64,000 bases of DNA, taken from the NCBI GenBank assembly GCA_028278525.1, contig JANQEE010000003.1:1-64000 (forward strand), written 5' to 3'. The DNA comes from Minwuiaceae bacterium (GTDB lineage Bacteria > Pseudomonadota > Alphaproteobacteria > Minwuiales > Minwuiaceae). Under the pieces are notes generated by a model. The model was not told where the DNA came from. It saw only the letters and a list, made by a program, of their open reading frames with translations, and did no database searches. This document shows, one piece after another, positions 44,607 to 53,168 of the stretch. The translations under genes and the position numbers were made by a program. Each line of letters starts with the position of its first letter. The stretch's first letter is position 1.

Positions 44607-45332
44607 TCAGATAATGCCGCTGCCGCGCAGGAAGTTGACCAGCAGCTTCGGCGCGTCGGGCAGGGGACGGTAGTTGGCCATGTGCTCGGGCTTGCTGTCC
44701 CGCCAATAACGGACCAGGAAGTCGTGGCGCATCTCCGGGTGGAACTGCACGCCGATCCAGTTGCCGCCGTAGTCCAGCCCCTCGGCCGGCGAATCCGTGC
44801 CGTAGGACAGCAGTGTCGCGCCCGCCGGCACGTCGATCACGTGGTCGGAATTGCCGAAGTGGAACGCCGGCCGGTCGGCGAACCCGTCGAACAGGTAATG
44901 CGCGCGGCCGGTCTCCGTCAGGTCGATTTCGAACGATCCGGGCTTCGGCCCGTTCGGGCGAGGCTCGACCGTCATGCCGGCCATCACCGCCATCATCTGG
45001 TGCCCGCCGCACAGGCCCAGCAGCGGCCGGCCCAGCCGGCGGTAGCGTTCCAGCCATGCCATGGTGTCGCGCTGCCAGGGCCGGTTCTCGTTGATCGAAT
45101 GGAAGCTGCCGCCCAGGATCACCGCGTCCAGCGCCTCCGGTTCCGGCAGGCTCTCGCCGTCGGTGACGACGGTGCCGTCGTAGTCGACCGCGTCCGCCAA
45201 TCCCTGTTCGTCCAGCCGCCGGGCAACCCAGTCGCGGTCGTCCGGGCCGTCCTCCACGTCCGCGAACTTGGTCCGGTCGTAGACGTCCGGCGTGCCTTTG
45301 ATGGAGATGTAGTGAACGCGTGGCTTGGTCAT
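44607..45332 (-). CDS. Second class-I glutamine amidotransferase-like protein
   Basis: A 241-aa GATase1 protein, not closely similar to the one at 42002. The nucleophile elbow is GLCGGHQMMA and the His-Glu motif is VQFHPEMRHDF, so the active site is intact. It has an N-terminal stretch of about 75 residues before the usual domain core (DAVILGGS). ATG 45332 is used; a GTG three codons upstream (45341) is possible. Function unknown. Confidence 0.78.
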   Translation of the reverse strand: MTKPRVHYISIKGTPDVYDRTKFADVEDGPDDRDWVARRLDEQGLADAVDYDGTVVTDGESLPEPEALDAVILGGSFHSINENRPWQRDTMAWLERYRRLGRPLLGLCGGHQMMAVMAGMTVEPRPNGPKPGSFEIDLTETGRAHYLFDGFADRPAFHFGNSDHVIDVPAGATLLSYGTDSPAEGLDYGGNWIGVQFHPEMRHDFLVRYWRDSKPEHMANYRPLPDAPKLLVNFLRGSGII

Positions 45333-45454
45333 GTCGGGCACCGATCATGTTGGTCGCGGACAGTATAGCGCGGCCGCCAGACTGCGGAAAAAGTCGTCGC
45401 GCGGTGGCCCGCAGGGCCGTCTCGAAGGGTGGGCAAACGCTCGGCGGCGGCCCT

Positions 45455-45937
45455 TCAGGCGGTTTGCAGGCCGCCGTTTCGCCGCCGCGACGTCCGGCGG
45501 CGGGCCCGTCTTGCAGACCGCCGCCAGAGCGCGAGGCTCAGGCCCAGCAGGCCGGCCCCGCCGAACGCCAAGGCCGCCATGCTGACGGAATCGGCGGAAC
45601 CCGGCGGTTGCAATGCGGCGATTTTGGTCGAAGCCGCGTGGGGAGTGAGCCCGGCCATCAGCGGATTATTGCTGCCGAGATCGATGGGGAGAGTGAGGAC
45701 GACCTCCCCGCCGAGCTTCAATTCGGAAAGCAGCGCCAGCGGATCGTCCGGCTCCAGCAGCGGAAGCAGGGAGAAACCGTTCAGAATGGCAGGGCCGATG
45801 CTCTGGACGGCGTCGGCCTCAAGCACCGACCGCGGGCCGTATTCCGCATTGTCCTGAACCGGCGTAATCGTGCCGGCCGCCGCGCCGGTACAGGCAAGCG
45901 CCGCTGCCAAGAAGGCCAATACCCAAACTCTGACCAT
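45455..45937 (-). CDS. Small secreted protein with C-terminal membrane anchor and Arg-rich tail
   Basis: A 160-aa protein. A signal peptide (residues 1-21) is followed by a mature region of about 95 residues, then a hydrophobic helix (MAALAFGGAGLLGLSLALW) and a long basic tail (RRSARRARRRTSRRR). This three-part layout resembles exosortase or rhombosortase substrates, but no VPEP-like motif precedes the helix (the sequence is SADSVS). No sigma-54 promoter was found upstream, unlike the array at 35-40 kb. Confidence 0.6.
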   Translation of the reverse strand: MVRVWVLAFLAAALACTGAAAGTITPVQDNAEYGPRSVLEADAVQSIGPAILNGFSLLPLLEPDDPLALLSELKLGGEVVLTLPIDLGSNNPLMAGLTPHAASTKIAALQPPGSADSVSMAALAFGGAGLLGLSLALWRRSARRARRRTSRRRNGGLQTA

Positions 45938-46034
45938 GTTTTCGCCGAATCAATCGATGGTCGACCACCGCCTGATACAACATGCCGCCGCAGGGTGGCA
46001 AACATATGAATTACAACGAAATAGCGATACGCGA

Positions 46035-47063
46035 TCAGACCGTCAGGTCGCCGAACTGGATCTCCTCGATCCGTTCCAACCCCTGTTTCATATGGGTCAT
46101 GATGAAATCCGCGCGTCGGTAGGGTCCGCCCACGTCCTCGCCGGTGAAGACCTCGGACCAGATGTTCATCTTGACGTGCACGGCGCAGAGGCCGCCGCCG
46201 ATCTTGCTCTGGTAGGACAGGATCATGTCCTTGATCGCCTTGAACCGGTCCGGCGAGATATCGGCCCACATGTCGTCGGTATGCAGCTTGAACATGTCCA
46301 GCACGCCGTAGATCTGCGAGACGATGGTGCGGATCTTGTCCTCGACGAAGTCGCAGGTATCCACCAGCGCCATGTTCTCCTTCAGCGCCCGGTTTTCCCG
46401 GATTTCCGGCAGCCCGTCCAGGAAGGCGGTAACCTTGCCGATATCCCGGTCCAGGCATTGCCGGTAGAAGGCCAGCGACAGGTAGATGTCGCCGTAGTCC
46501 TGGATGAATTTGGGGATCTCGCTGCGCTCGATCCTCAGCTTCTTGGCCAGCAGGCCGAGATTCTTCTTGGCTGCCTCGACATTCGGGTCCTGGAACAGGG
46601 CGATCAGGGAATCGTAGTCTTTCGCGTTGCTGGCCGGCTTGCCGTAGATCTGCGTTACCAGCGGCAGGGTGAAGGCGTACATGTATTCGCTGAGCTGCGT
46701 CAGCTTTTCCGCCGACAGGCGCAGCCCGTCCGTATCCTTCATCGATACGCCAAGCTTTCGAAGTTCCACCCGCAGGCTGTAGACGTCGTAGCTGGGCAGG
46801 GGCCCCAGCCGCTGGATCAGTTCGATGTCGTTCTGGGTCTCGACGGTCTTCGATTCGTAGACCTTGTTCAGGTCGCGCGGCTGGATATAGCCGGAGCCCG
46901 AGGCTTCGCCGGTGAACAGCTCGACCACGCCTTCCAGCGCCGCGTTCTTGATCAGCCGGGCGCGGCGCAGTCCCTCGGTGTTGATCGGCACCGCCGACAG
47001 CGGCAGGACGTGCAGCGCGTCGCTGTCGCTTTCGCGTCCCTGATCCATCTCCGGCGTCAGCAT
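46035..47063 (-). CDS. Hypothetical protein, mostly alpha-helical, 342 aa
   Basis: I do not recognise the family. The protein has no signal peptide or transmembrane helix and is predicted mainly helical, with a short Ser/Asp-rich N-terminus and conserved-looking segments ELFTGEASGSGYIQPRDLNKVYESK and GGGLCAVHVKMNIWSEVFTGED. The start ATG 47063 has GGGGGA just upstream; ATG 47096 lies 0-1 nt from its AAGG and is less likely. An AT-rich 125-bp stretch upstream probably holds its promoter. Neighbours are the two ATP-grasp-like genes. Confidence 0.6.
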   Translation of the reverse strand: MLTPEMDQGRESDSDALHVLPLSAVPINTEGLRRARLIKNAALEGVVELFTGEASGSGYIQPRDLNKVYESKTVETQNDIELIQRLGPLPSYDVYSLRVELRKLGVSMKDTDGLRLSAEKLTQLSEYMYAFTLPLVTQIYGKPASNAKDYDSLIALFQDPNVEAAKKNLGLLAKKLRIERSEIPKFIQDYGDIYLSLAFYRQCLDRDIGKVTAFLDGLPEIRENRALKENMALVDTCDFVEDKIRTIVSQIYGVLDMFKLHTDDMWADISPDRFKAIKDMILSYQSKIGGGLCAVHVKMNIWSEVFTGEDVGGPYRRADFIMTHMKQGLERIEEIQFGDLTV

Positions 47064-47100
47064 GCATCCCCCATTCGGTCCTGGCCTGGGCGCCATCCTT

Positions 47101-47230
47101 GGGGTAATATTTATAGTATAGTCTAGTAAAATTTCTATTAGTCGTAGAATCTCAAATATTTATATTAATCCAATAATGATATTTCCCTTATGTTCGCTAA
47201 AGTTGCTAATTTATCCCTGTTATGTACCTA
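47101..47230. other. AT-rich island
   Basis: About 130 bp composed mostly of A and T in an otherwise very GC-rich sequence, with runs such as ATATTTATAGTATAG and CAAATATTTATATTAAT. No open frame is present. It lies upstream of the helical protein gene (minus) and downstream of the ATP-grasp-like gene. It may be a promoter with a nucleoid-protein site or a trace of acquired DNA. Confidence 0.6.
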
Positions 47231-47299
47231 TTTTTTACCGTGTTGGGTGGCGGCCTGTTCCGGTGCGAAAGGCGCCGGCGACACTTGGCGGTAGTGGAG

Positions 47300-48652
47300 T
47301 CAGTGGCCCGTGCAAGGGTCGCTCGGCGGTGCGGTTTCGAAACGCCGCCTGACGGCGATATCCAGAATCTGGCCGAACTCGTCTGCAACGGCCGCCATCT
47401 CCTGTTCCTCCTCTTCGTTGAGACGGGCGTAGTGGGCGCCCCGCGAATAGTTGACCACGAATGTTTTGTCGTCCTCGATCAGGCCGAACGGAAGCGTCTC
47501 GGGCGCCGGCCGGCTCGAGATGACTTTGTGCGCGGAAAGGAAGCGATGGGTGGTCGGCGAGACGAACACATGCAGCCGCACGATCTGCGGATGGCCGTTC
47601 GGGTCCAGTTCCGGCGGGATGAACGGCTGATAGACGGCCTGTCTCGTCCCAAACACCGCCTCCCCAAGCCTGTCGTGCCATCGCAGCCGAAATGCCTTGG
47701 GCAGTTCCCCGCGATCGGACAGGCCTAAGGCGGCGCGCGCCTCCGCGTCGTTGCGGAAGCGGCCGGTCAGTATGTCTCGGCTTTGCGCGGACGGCGAAAC
47801 CTTGACCACAAGGTTGGGCCACCGTCCCGTTTCGTCCAGCGGCGGCACGGTGAGTTCGCGATGGTTGGGGATCGCGGCCAGGCAGCCGCCGGGAATGTTG
47901 AGGTCGCCGATGGTTTGTTCCAGCCACTGTCCGGTAATCCGCTTTTCTTCGACGAAATAGTCCAGCGGCCCGCCCCGATAGGGAAAGACGGCGTACATCG
48001 TATCGGGCGTCTGCTTGCTCGGCAGGGCCGCCGTTGGATGCAGTCCGGTCCGCCGTCGATACCGTCGGCTGGCGGGGCGGATCTCGATGCCGAATTCCCG
48101 GCCGGCCAGGCTGAATTCCCTGAGATACTGCTCCGACCAGGCACTCGCGTAGGGCACCAGGACTTTGAAACCGCCTGCTTTTGCGATCGACGCCAGCCCC
48201 GACACGATCGGGTCCAGCGCATCGGGATAGATTTGCCGCCGCGTTTCCCTGATCGCAGCGTCCAGGTTGTTTTCCAGCACATAGAACTTGCCGTTGTTCC
48301 GTATCAGGTCGACGCCCAGATGCATGCCGATCAGGGTGTGCGCCGCGTCGTCGTACCAATAGCCTCGATAACGCGGGTGCTGCTTCACCGGCGGCGTCAG
48401 GTCCAGCACGCTCATATGCGGCTTTCCGATATTCGGCACGATTCGTCCCGTCCGAGCGCACTCGACCAGATCGAACACAAGCTTGGCCGCCAGTTCGAAC
48501 GGGTAGGTCAATGGCGGCCGCGGATAGGCCGTGCCCGGTATGTGCTTCAGTAAGGCGGTGCTTGCTAGGGATTCGAGCGCGAGTTTGAGCTCATCGGAGA
48601 ATTTTAGCCGGCGCCGAAGCGACAGTTCGGCTGCATCGTAAACGCTACTCAC
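47300..48652 (-). CDS. Putative ATP-grasp-like protein A
   Basis: A 450-aa cytosolic protein without a firm family. The segment GMHLGVDLIRNNGKFYVLENNLD (about residues 120-142) followed by VLVPYASAWSEQYLREFSLAGREFGIEIRP resembles circularly permuted ATP-grasp proteins (ENNL, then a Rossmann-like half). The C-terminal half has LVVKV, QPFIPP, RLHVFVSP and NYSRGAHY, which fit the ATP-binding and metal-binding strands of ATP-grasp ligases. ATP-grasp enzymes form carboxylate-amine or thiol bonds; the substrate is unknown. It is clearly paralogous to the next upstream gene (shared DPIV, LVPYA, REF, AG.EFG motifs), 75 bp away. Confidence 0.55.
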   Translation of the reverse strand: MSSVYDAAELSLRRRLKFSDELKLALESLASTALLKHIPGTAYPRPPLTYPFELAAKLVFDLVECARTGRIVPNIGKPHMSVLDLTPPVKQHPRYRGYWYDDAAHTLIGMHLGVDLIRNNGKFYVLENNLDAAIRETRRQIYPDALDPIVSGLASIAKAGGFKVLVPYASAWSEQYLREFSLAGREFGIEIRPASRRYRRRTGLHPTAALPSKQTPDTMYAVFPYRGGPLDYFVEEKRITGQWLEQTIGDLNIPGGCLAAIPNHRELTVPPLDETGRWPNLVVKVSPSAQSRDILTGRFRNDAEARAALGLSDRGELPKAFRLRWHDRLGEAVFGTRQAVYQPFIPPELDPNGHPQIVRLHVFVSPTTHRFLSAHKVISSRPAPETLPFGLIEDDKTFVVNYSRGAHYARLNEEEEQEMAAVADEFGQILDIAVRRRFETAPPSDPCTGH

Positions 48653-48727
48653 GGGACCTCACATGACTAAGAACGCTACGCCAATCCGGGCAGCTTAGCC
48701 GATGTGGCCGCATTGGTGCATCTGCTC

Positions 48728-50098
48728 CTACGAAATATGTAAGGGCTGCATTGTACCAGGTTGTGAGGGTTTGGCGCTGACGGGCCCGGTCTCGAATCTC
48801 TCGGTTATGGCGGCGTTGAGAATAGACCCGAACTCATCCGCCACGGTCTCAAGCTGTGATTCCAATTCCGGCATCAACCGGGTGTACCGCGCGCCCTTTC
48901 TGAAGCTCAACACGAACGTGCCGTCTTTTCGGACCTCGCCGGGTCGCATCGTCTCGGTCGGCGCATCCGGCGCCACCATGGCGTGGGCGGAGAGGTAGCG
49001 GTCGAACAGCGGCGACAGGAAAGCGTGCAATCGAATCTTGTTCGGATGGCCGTCGGCGTCGCAGTCGGGTGCGATGAATTCCTGATAGACCGGCTCGCCC
49101 TTGTCGAACAACCATACGGACAGGCGCTTGCCGATGCCGAGGTGGAACACGCGGGGTCGGTCGGTATCGCGCCGCAGGCCGAGCGCTTCGCGCGCCTGCG
49201 CCTCCGATTCGAAGCGGCCGACCGCCACGAATTCGCCCTTGTCCCAGCCATCCAGTTTGATCGCCAGGTTGGGCCAGCGTTCGTCCGGGTCCGCCGGCGG
49301 CACGAACAGTCGGGGCTCCGAGCGGATCGGGCCGAGCAAGCCCTCCGGCCCCTTGCGGCTCGCCATGCCGTGCCACAGCCAGTCGGCACTGATTGTCTTG
49401 CTGTGCACGAAGTAGTCGACCGCTGTGTGCCTGGTGTTGAAGAAGGCGTACATCGTGCTCTCGGGCAGCGGGGTCGGCATTCCGGCCAGGGGATGCCGTC
49501 CGTCCGGTTGCATGCAGGGCGAACAGGCCGGTCGGACGTCGACCCCGAATTCTTCGCCGGCCTGCTGAAACTCCCGGACGTAAGTGTCCTCCCATCGGTG
49601 CGCATACGGGACCAGGTTCCGAAATCCGGCGTCGCGCGCCGTGGCAACGAGTCCCTGGACGATCGGATCGAACGGCGTGTCGTAAAGTCGCCGCCGCTCC
49701 GGTCTCAGCGCGGCGCCCAGGTTGTTCTCGATGACATAGAACTTGTCGCCGCGCTTTAAGATGTCGATGCCGAGATGGAGGCCGGCCAGAACGTGCCGGT
49801 CCGGGTCGTACCAATAGCTCAGGTGGCGCGGATGTTGCGGTACGCGCCAGGTGGCGCCTGCCGCGGCTTTCTGGGGAGCGCCCATGGACGGCACCCGCCG
49901 TCCCGTTCTCAGGCACTCCACGACGTCGAAGCAGGCGGCCATCGCCTTGACGGCCATGCTCCGCTGGTCGACGACCGCCGGCGAGACCGGCAGCCGGCTC
50001 TTGAGCGCGGCGCCGGTCAGCCGTTCCATCAAAATCCAGCCATTGGCGGCGAACGTGATCCGCCGCCGCAGTGACTTCGCCGCCTTATTCGCTTCCAT
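48728..50098 (-). CDS. Putative ATP-grasp-like protein B (paralogue of A)
   Basis: A 456-aa protein with the same order of motifs as protein A: LHLGIDILKRGDKFYVIENNLG, DPIVQGLVATARDAGFRNLVPYAHRW, REFQQAGEEFGVDVRP, LAIKLDGW, QEFIAP, IRLHAFLSP, SFRKGARY. In the last motif Ser replaces the Asn of protein A, so metal binding may differ. It contains a Cys pair (ACSPCMQ) absent from A. The two genes probably arose by tandem duplication and may act as a heteromer or on successive substrates. First gene of a minus-strand unit; divergent from the acyltransferase-like gene. Confidence 0.55.
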   Translation of the reverse strand: MEANKAAKSLRRRITFAANGWILMERLTGAALKSRLPVSPAVVDQRSMAVKAMAACFDVVECLRTGRRVPSMGAPQKAAAGATWRVPQHPRHLSYWYDPDRHVLAGLHLGIDILKRGDKFYVIENNLGAALRPERRRLYDTPFDPIVQGLVATARDAGFRNLVPYAHRWEDTYVREFQQAGEEFGVDVRPACSPCMQPDGRHPLAGMPTPLPESTMYAFFNTRHTAVDYFVHSKTISADWLWHGMASRKGPEGLLGPIRSEPRLFVPPADPDERWPNLAIKLDGWDKGEFVAVGRFESEAQAREALGLRRDTDRPRVFHLGIGKRLSVWLFDKGEPVYQEFIAPDCDADGHPNKIRLHAFLSPLFDRYLSAHAMVAPDAPTETMRPGEVRKDGTFVLSFRKGARYTRLMPELESQLETVADEFGSILNAAITERFETGPVSAKPSQPGTMQPLHIS

Positions 50099-50518
50099 CT
50101 GCCGGTCGCTTCCTCAAGCGGTTTCGAAACGCTCCCGGACCGCGCGGTCCGGCAGGCGTCCGCACGCGTCCGCTGCGGCTTCCAACGCCCGTTCCTCGTC
50201 GGTGCTGCTGCGCGGTGATGTATCGCGACGGCCTGCCGAGGTCTATCCGCCCGGGCCTCGAATCGGTCGGGCGGACGGTTTTCTTGCCGACTCGTCTAAA
50301 GCATTTGATACGATTGTCCCCTGCGAATCGGATTGAACCGATTGCCGACCATTTTAGCATTTTTGGATGATTCCAGCCGTATCGGTGTTTCCCGTACCGA
50401 GGCAGCTTGCGGAGGGCCGGTTTGTGCAGCCATTTGTTCGCGTGTTGTTGAGGTCATCGAAGCTGCGGCCTGAGACAGCGGACGGCCCGTCGATGCCGTC
50501 GGCGGCCGGTCGTCATTG
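50099..50518. other. Divergent intergenic region
   Basis: About 420 bp without a convincing gene. It holds a perfect 18-bp palindrome CCGGACCGCGCGGTCCGG (50135-50152) close to the start of ATP-grasp-like protein B, and a smaller dyad AATCGG-N6-CCGATT (about 50327-50344). Either could be a regulator site for the divergent genes. Confidence 0.5.
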
Positions 50519-51505
50519 ATGACGAAACCCAAGTCCGCGAAGGCGGGCCGTCCGGAAAACCAGGCCCCGCTGTTCGAGTCCGGCGATCGATCGGTCGTAC
50601 CGCGCGATATCCTGCTTTTCCCGATGCTGCTTTCCTTCGGTGTCGTCACGTGGCTCCTGCCGGAGCGCTGGTGGCGCGGCGTCGCGCGCGGTCTGGCGGC
50701 GATCCTCGTTGTCTCGCTCGCTCGGCGTACGAAGACGCAGATGGCGCGAACAGCCCGCGTCATGGACGCCCGGACGATTGCGCACTCGCCGCGCGAACTG
50801 GAGGTTGCGAGGACGGCGTTCTATCTCGAAGACCGAATGCAGGTCGTCGCGGCGTACCGCCCCGGAGCATGGGAGCCGAAAATCGAGCTGTCGGGGCGGG
50901 AACACCTGGATCGGTCCCTTGCCGAAGGACGGGGCGCGATACTTTGGATAAGCGATTTCACCTCCAGCAGCCTGGTCACCAAGTTGGCGTTTCATCGCGC
51001 CGGAATCCCGGTCAGCCATCTCAGCCGGCCGACCCATGGCTTCTCGTCGTCGCGGTTCGGTATTCGGTTCATCAACCCGATCCGCACCCGCATCGAGGAT
51101 CGGTACGTCGGCGAGCGGGTCACCATGCCCAACGACACTGCGGTCGCGCCGTTTCGGGTTCTGCGCAAACGGCTGAAGGCAAACCGGGTCGTCTCCATCA
51201 CGGTCGGTTTGCAGGCGCGCAAGACGCGTGCCGTCCCGTTTCTGTCGGGTTGCATGCAGCTTGCCACCGGGCCGATCAACTTGGCGAGATCCGCCAGGGC
51301 GCCTTTGCTGCCGATCTTCACCGTGCGCAATGAATCCGGCGCCTACGAAGTCCATATCGGCGAAGCGCTGCACGTCGGGGTGGATGGCGGCCGCGATGAC
51401 GCATTCGACAATGCGATCGGGCAATATGCCCGGAGCCTTGAACGGTTCGTTGTTCGGTTCCCGGCGCAGTGGCGGGGCTGGCCGCATGTTCGTGAGGTGC
51501 GCTAG
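50519..51505 (+). CDS. LpxL/HtrB-like lysophospholipid acyltransferase homologue, catalytic motif altered
   Basis: A 328-aa protein of the lipid A/phospholipid acyltransferase type. One hydrophobic segment lies near residues 30-65, then the acyltransferase domain with GRGAILWISDFTSSSL where active enzymes have G-H-x4-D/E (as in GHFGNWE). The His is replaced by Asp and the acidic partner by Ser. Later motifs (SRPTHG, RFINPIR, AVPFLSGCMQLATGPINLARSARAPLLPIF) are conserved. It may be a non-catalytic homologue or use another chemistry. The stop codon lies at the edge of an intergenic palindrome. Confidence 0.75.
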   Translation: MTKPKSAKAGRPENQAPLFESGDRSVVPRDILLFPMLLSFGVVTWLLPERWWRGVARGLAAILVVSLARRTKTQMARTARVMDARTIAHSPRELEVARTAFYLEDRMQVVAAYRPGAWEPKIELSGREHLDRSLAEGRGAILWISDFTSSSLVTKLAFHRAGIPVSHLSRPTHGFSSSRFGIRFINPIRTRIEDRYVGERVTMPNDTAVAPFRVLRKRLKANRVVSITVGLQARKTRAVPFLSGCMQLATGPINLARSARAPLLPIFTVRNESGAYEVHIGEALHVGVDGGRDDAFDNAIGQYARSLERFVVRFPAQWRGWPHVREVR

Positions 51506-51639
51506 AGCAATATCCGAACGGATTGAACCAAGGGGTTCAATCCGTTCGGATGAAATTGCTCTACATCTTAAAGAGTTAGAGCATCTTTATCCGATCAATC
51601 GGATCGTCGAAGCGATCCCGTTTGATCGGATGATGCTCT
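51504..51639. repeat. Repeat family C: two adjacent extragenic palindromes
   Basis: Hairpin 1 (51504-51562): AGAGCAATATCCGAACGG and its complement around an AAGG loop, about 26 paired bases. Hairpin 2 (51578-51639): AGAGCATC...ATCCGATCAATCGG and its complement ending GATGCTCT. Both start AGAGCA and end TGCTCT, the pattern of extragenic palindromes widespread in alphaproteobacteria. They separate two convergent genes and probably also terminate transcription. Confidence 0.85.
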
Positions 51640-51662
51640 AGGGCGGCGTTGGATCCGGCGGG

Positions 51663-53168
51663 CTACCTGCCTCTGAATGCGGCCATCTGGCCGGCGCCCT
51701 GCCGCAGCATCGTCATCAGATGCCGCTCGGACGAATTCGGAAAACCGCTCAGCGCCCACAGCGCCAACAGCACCGCGCCGTAACAGGCCGCGGCAACCGC
51801 GACCACCACCGTCAATTGACCGGCCTGGCTTAGCAGCGTTTCGGCCGGCGGCAGGTAGAACCGCATGACGAGGACCGTCGAGGCCATGGCCAGCGCGGCG
51901 GCTGCGGTTCGCCAGATAGCGGACACCAGGTCTGTAAGCCGCAGCTGCAGGACGCGCGACAGGACGGAGATATTGAGGATCGAGCGGATGGCGGCGGCGG
52001 CCACCACGGCCCATGCCGCCCCGTGGGCGCCGTTCGCGTTGACGCCCCACAACAGCAGCGGCAGCAGCACGGCCAGTTGGATGGCTTCGAGGACCGTATT
52101 GGTCTTCAGCTTGCCCATGGCCATAAGCGCCCTGGACGCGCTGCCGAACGTGATCCGGGCAAGACCGTACAAAGCCAGGATTTCGACGAACGGCACCGCC
52201 GCCTGCCAGCCGGCTCCGAACAGGATGCCGACCAGCAGGTCGGCGGTGCAGATCACACCCACGACCATCGGTATCCCGACCATGGCCAGCATCGACAAGG
52301 CCTTGAGATACATATCCGCCAACAGCGGCCGGTTGTCGGCAATTTTGGCGAAGCCGGCGAACAGCGGCTGCGTGGTCGGTTCGGTAATGGCGATCGACGC
52401 CAGGGTCGAGACCTGCCGGGCGACGGTATAGAAGCCCAGGATCTCCAGGCCGACCAGCTTGCTCACGACGAAATAGTCGCTTCGGTCGTTGAAGAAAGCG
52501 ATCACGTTGCTGGCGAGATACCACTTGGAAAAGCCAAGGATCTCGCGCCAGGCGCGAAGGCTGAGCCGTGGCCGGTAGTCGTGCATGACGTAGCTCAGGA
52601 CCGTCAGCAGGACGAACTCGGCGCAGATGCCGGCAATCAGCGCCCAATAGCTGTGCCACGCCAGGCCCAGGATCACAGCGGCCACGAAGTAGCCCGCCCG
52701 GGCGATCAGCCGGAATTTGAGGTCCTGTCCGAACCAGAGCTGCTTGTGAAAGTCTATGACGCCGATGTTCTGCAGGCCGCGGACGAAGCACAACGCCGCC
52801 AGCACGAGCATGACGTCGTAAAGCCTCGGATCCTCGAAGAAATCCGCGGCGAACCCGGCGCACAGGGCGATGCCGCCGCCGCTGACCACGCCGCGTGCGA
52901 TCGACAGGGTCCAGGCGGTGTCGTATTCGTCGCGCCCGGCGTTCTGATTGCGGATCAGCGCCTGGTTGAAGCCGAAATGGCTCAGCGCGTCGACGACCCC
53001 GAAAATCGTGGTCGCGACGGCGACCAGCCCGAAATCCTCGGGCACCAGCAGTCGCGCCAGGATGATTGTGGTCGCCAGTCCCGCGCCGCGCCAGGCCACC
53101 CGTTGCAGGATCATCCACAGGCCGGCGCGGGCCATGCGCTTGCCGATGGCGGGTTCGGCGTCGCTCAT
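51663..53168 (-). CDS. Lipopolysaccharide/exopolysaccharide flippase (MOP superfamily, WzxC-like)
   Basis: A 501-aa polytopic protein with about 12-14 transmembrane helices. The N-terminal motif ILARLLVPEDFGLVAVATTIFGVVDALSHFGFNQALIR matches the WzxC/RfbX type, which flips undecaprenyl-linked oligosaccharides across the inner membrane. It overlaps the upstream ligase gene by 4 nt and is the last gene of a three-gene minus-strand operon. A second flippase is encoded at 61447, so two export routes may exist. Confidence 0.9.
   Translation of the reverse strand: MSDAEPAIGKRMARAGLWMILQRVAWRGAGLATTIILARLLVPEDFGLVAVATTIFGVVDALSHFGFNQALIRNQNAGRDEYDTAWTLSIARGVVSGGGIALCAGFAADFFEDPRLYDVMLVLAALCFVRGLQNIGVIDFHKQLWFGQDLKFRLIARAGYFVAAVILGLAWHSYWALIAGICAEFVLLTVLSYVMHDYRPRLSLRAWREILGFSKWYLASNVIAFFNDRSDYFVVSKLVGLEILGFYTVARQVSTLASIAITEPTTQPLFAGFAKIADNRPLLADMYLKALSMLAMVGIPMVVGVICTADLLVGILFGAGWQAAVPFVEILALYGLARITFGSASRALMAMGKLKTNTVLEAIQLAVLLPLLLWGVNANGAHGAAWAVVAAAAIRSILNISVLSRVLQLRLTDLVSAIWRTAAAALAMASTVLVMRFYLPPAETLLSQAGQLTVVVAVAAACYGAVLLALWALSGFPNSSERHLMTMLRQGAGQMAAFRGR

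Noticed and set aside
45455-46010. Fifth member of the sigma-54/sorting-tail regulon
   Set aside because: The protein has a helix plus Arg tail, but no VPxP motif, no GG-N10-GC promoter and no TGTCGG box upstream.
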